This document shows positions 14,571 to 15,011 of a stretch of DNA of 15,011 nt, piece by piece. The position numbers and the translations under genes were made by a program. The stretch comes from an uncultured Collinsella sp. (GTDB lineage: Bacteria > Actinomycetota > Coriobacteriia > Coriobacteriales > Coriobacteriaceae), in assembly GCA_934643145.1 (NCBI GenBank), contig CAKUBM010000038.1, forward strand, positions 1 to 15,011. The letters are read 5' to 3'. Below the pieces are notes generated by a model that ran no database searches, was not told the origin of the DNA, and saw only the letters and a program-made list of their open reading frames with translations. Each line of letters begins with the position of its first letter. Within the stretch, counting starts at the first letter, position 1.

Positions 14571-14669
14571 GTTTATCGGAAATTCTGCGGAAGGACTACT
14601 CGGAACGGTAAACAGGAACGAACAGAGGCAGGGTATCATCGTGGTGATGGTATCCTGCCTTTTGTTTTG
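14571..14669 (+). ncRNA. Candidate small structured RNA ending in a terminator
   Basis: GTTTATCG (14571-14578) pairs with CGGTAAAC (14606-14613), and the loop is rich in GGA: CGGAA occurs three times and two further GGA lie nearby. A 15-bp terminator-like hairpin follows. The pairs that are not Watson-Crick are G·U on the plus strand and would be A-C mismatches on the minus strand, which favours a plus-strand RNA. No promoter was recognised, so this is tentative. Confidence 0.35.
14626..14669 (+). terminator. Strong intrinsic terminator
   Basis: AGGCAGGGTATCATC (14626-14640) pairs over all 15 positions, two of them G·U, with GATGGTATCCTGCCT (14646-14660) around the loop GTGGT, then TTTGTTTTG. 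The dehydrogenase already has its own terminator, so this one should serve another transcript. Confidence 0.7.
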
Positions 14670-14913
14670 CGGGATCAAGGTCGCTTTATGCGAACTTGAT
14701 CACCACTTATATGGCGCATTGATGGCAATTGCTTCGTACGTGCATACCGGGAGCCTGTACACCTCTGCCCCCCTTAGAATTCCTGTGGACTGTGTACGCA
14801 CGTACGCAGGAAAACGGCAAAATATCGCTATATCAGGGCGTTCTTTCATTGGAGAGTATGGTATACACGGCTTAGTTCAACAAATTTGAATTTATATATA
14901 AAGGAGAATATTG
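14670..14913. other. Intergenic region with hairpins, no recognised gene
   Basis: The stretch holds a 29-nt hairpin at 14673-14701 (GATCAAG/CTTGATC with inner TCGC/GCGA). It also holds a 13-bp inverted repeat with one mismatch, CGTACGTGCATAC (14735-14747) and GTACGCACGTACG (14794-14806). The rest becomes AT-rich towards the next gene. No reading frame here has a ribosome site and a recognisable protein. Confidence 0.5.
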
Positions 14914-15011
14914 ATGAAACTGTTTTTATGTTCTCACTTTTCAAGTGTAGGAAGTCTGATAAAGGAAGAAATTGAAAATAAAAAAGTCGCATTTATTCCA
15001 ACAGCTTCGCT
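14914..15011 (+). CDS. Peptidase E/S51-like protein, N-terminal fragment
   Basis: Only the first 32 codons are inside the window; the gene runs off the right end. AAGGAG at 14901-14906 lies seven bases before the ATG. The protein starts MKLFLCSHFSSVG and continues to KKVAFIPTAS, which resembles the N-terminus of peptidase E/S51 and related class I glutamine amidotransferase-like proteins, where the PTAS turn follows the first strands. Codon use is strongly AT-rich (AAA, TTT, TTA, GAA, ATT), unlike the GC-rich genes to the left, so horizontal acquisition is plausible. Activity cannot be judged because the catalytic Ser/His part is missing from view. Confidence 0.7.
   Translation, partial: MKLFLCSHFSSVGSLIKEEIENKKVAFIPTAS

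Noticed and set aside
14700..14849. 49-residue minus-strand frame (starts MKERPDIAIFCR)
   Set aside because: A weak likeness of its start to resolvases was considered, but there is no ribosome site and the rest does not fit; too short to support.
14494..14889. 131-residue plus-strand frame after the dehydrogenase
   Set aside because: It starts inside a terminator and runs through three further hairpins, with no ribosome site and no recognisable protein.
1..15011. CRISPR array, tRNA or rRNA genes, insertion sequence
   Set aside because: No regularly spaced direct repeats, no cloverleaf or rRNA-like text and no transposase frame were found by reading both strands.

Overview
The window reads as a chromosomal segment from a GC-rich gut actinobacterium of the class Coriobacteriia, most like Collinsella. 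That placement is an inference from codon use, gene content and protein style; no search was possible. Most genes are on the minus strand and look like core functions. At the far right the sequence turns AT-rich, suggesting a recently acquired or rearranged block.

Left part (1-3660): a small two-helix membrane protein gene (151-390, +) faces a compact minus-strand operon. Its order is a DUF948 membrane-anchored coiled-coil protein (2969-3562), a short degenerate RsbW-type anti-sigma factor (2599-2976), a SigB/SigF-type sigma factor (1806-2597) and an AI-2E-family membrane permease (397-1809). The genes overlap or are 1 bp apart. A good sigma-70-type promoter (TTGGCA, 17 bp, TAGAAT) precedes the operon. 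The operon looks like a stress-response module.

Middle part (3658-8146), all minus strand: RarA/MgsA AAA+ ATPase, an HD-domain dGTPase, a short A24 prepilin peptidase, and a processive family-2 glycosyltransferase. The glycosyltransferase ends in a perfect 16-bp hairpin terminator.

Right part (8229-13240), minus strand: an RluD-type pseudouridine synthase overlaps lspA by 1 bp. Upstream lies ileS, separated by about 240 bp that hold a large nested palindrome and a 17-bp dyad. ileS is preceded by a recognisable isoleucine T-box riboswitch: AUC specifier, UGGU T-box bulge, and mutually exclusive antiterminator and terminator.

Plus-strand end (13369-15011): an iron-type alcohol dehydrogenase with HcxA/YbdH-like features ends in a terminator almost identical, including its loop, to the one after the glycosyltransferase. 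Next comes about 460 bp without a convincing gene, carrying several strong RNA hairpins. The window closes with the start of an AT-rich gene for a peptidase E/S51-like protein, cut by the window edge.

The most unusual points are the degenerate anti-sigma factor inside the sigma operon, the paired terminators with a conserved loop, the nested palindrome after ileS, and the hairpin-dense, GGA-rich stretch after the dehydrogenase.
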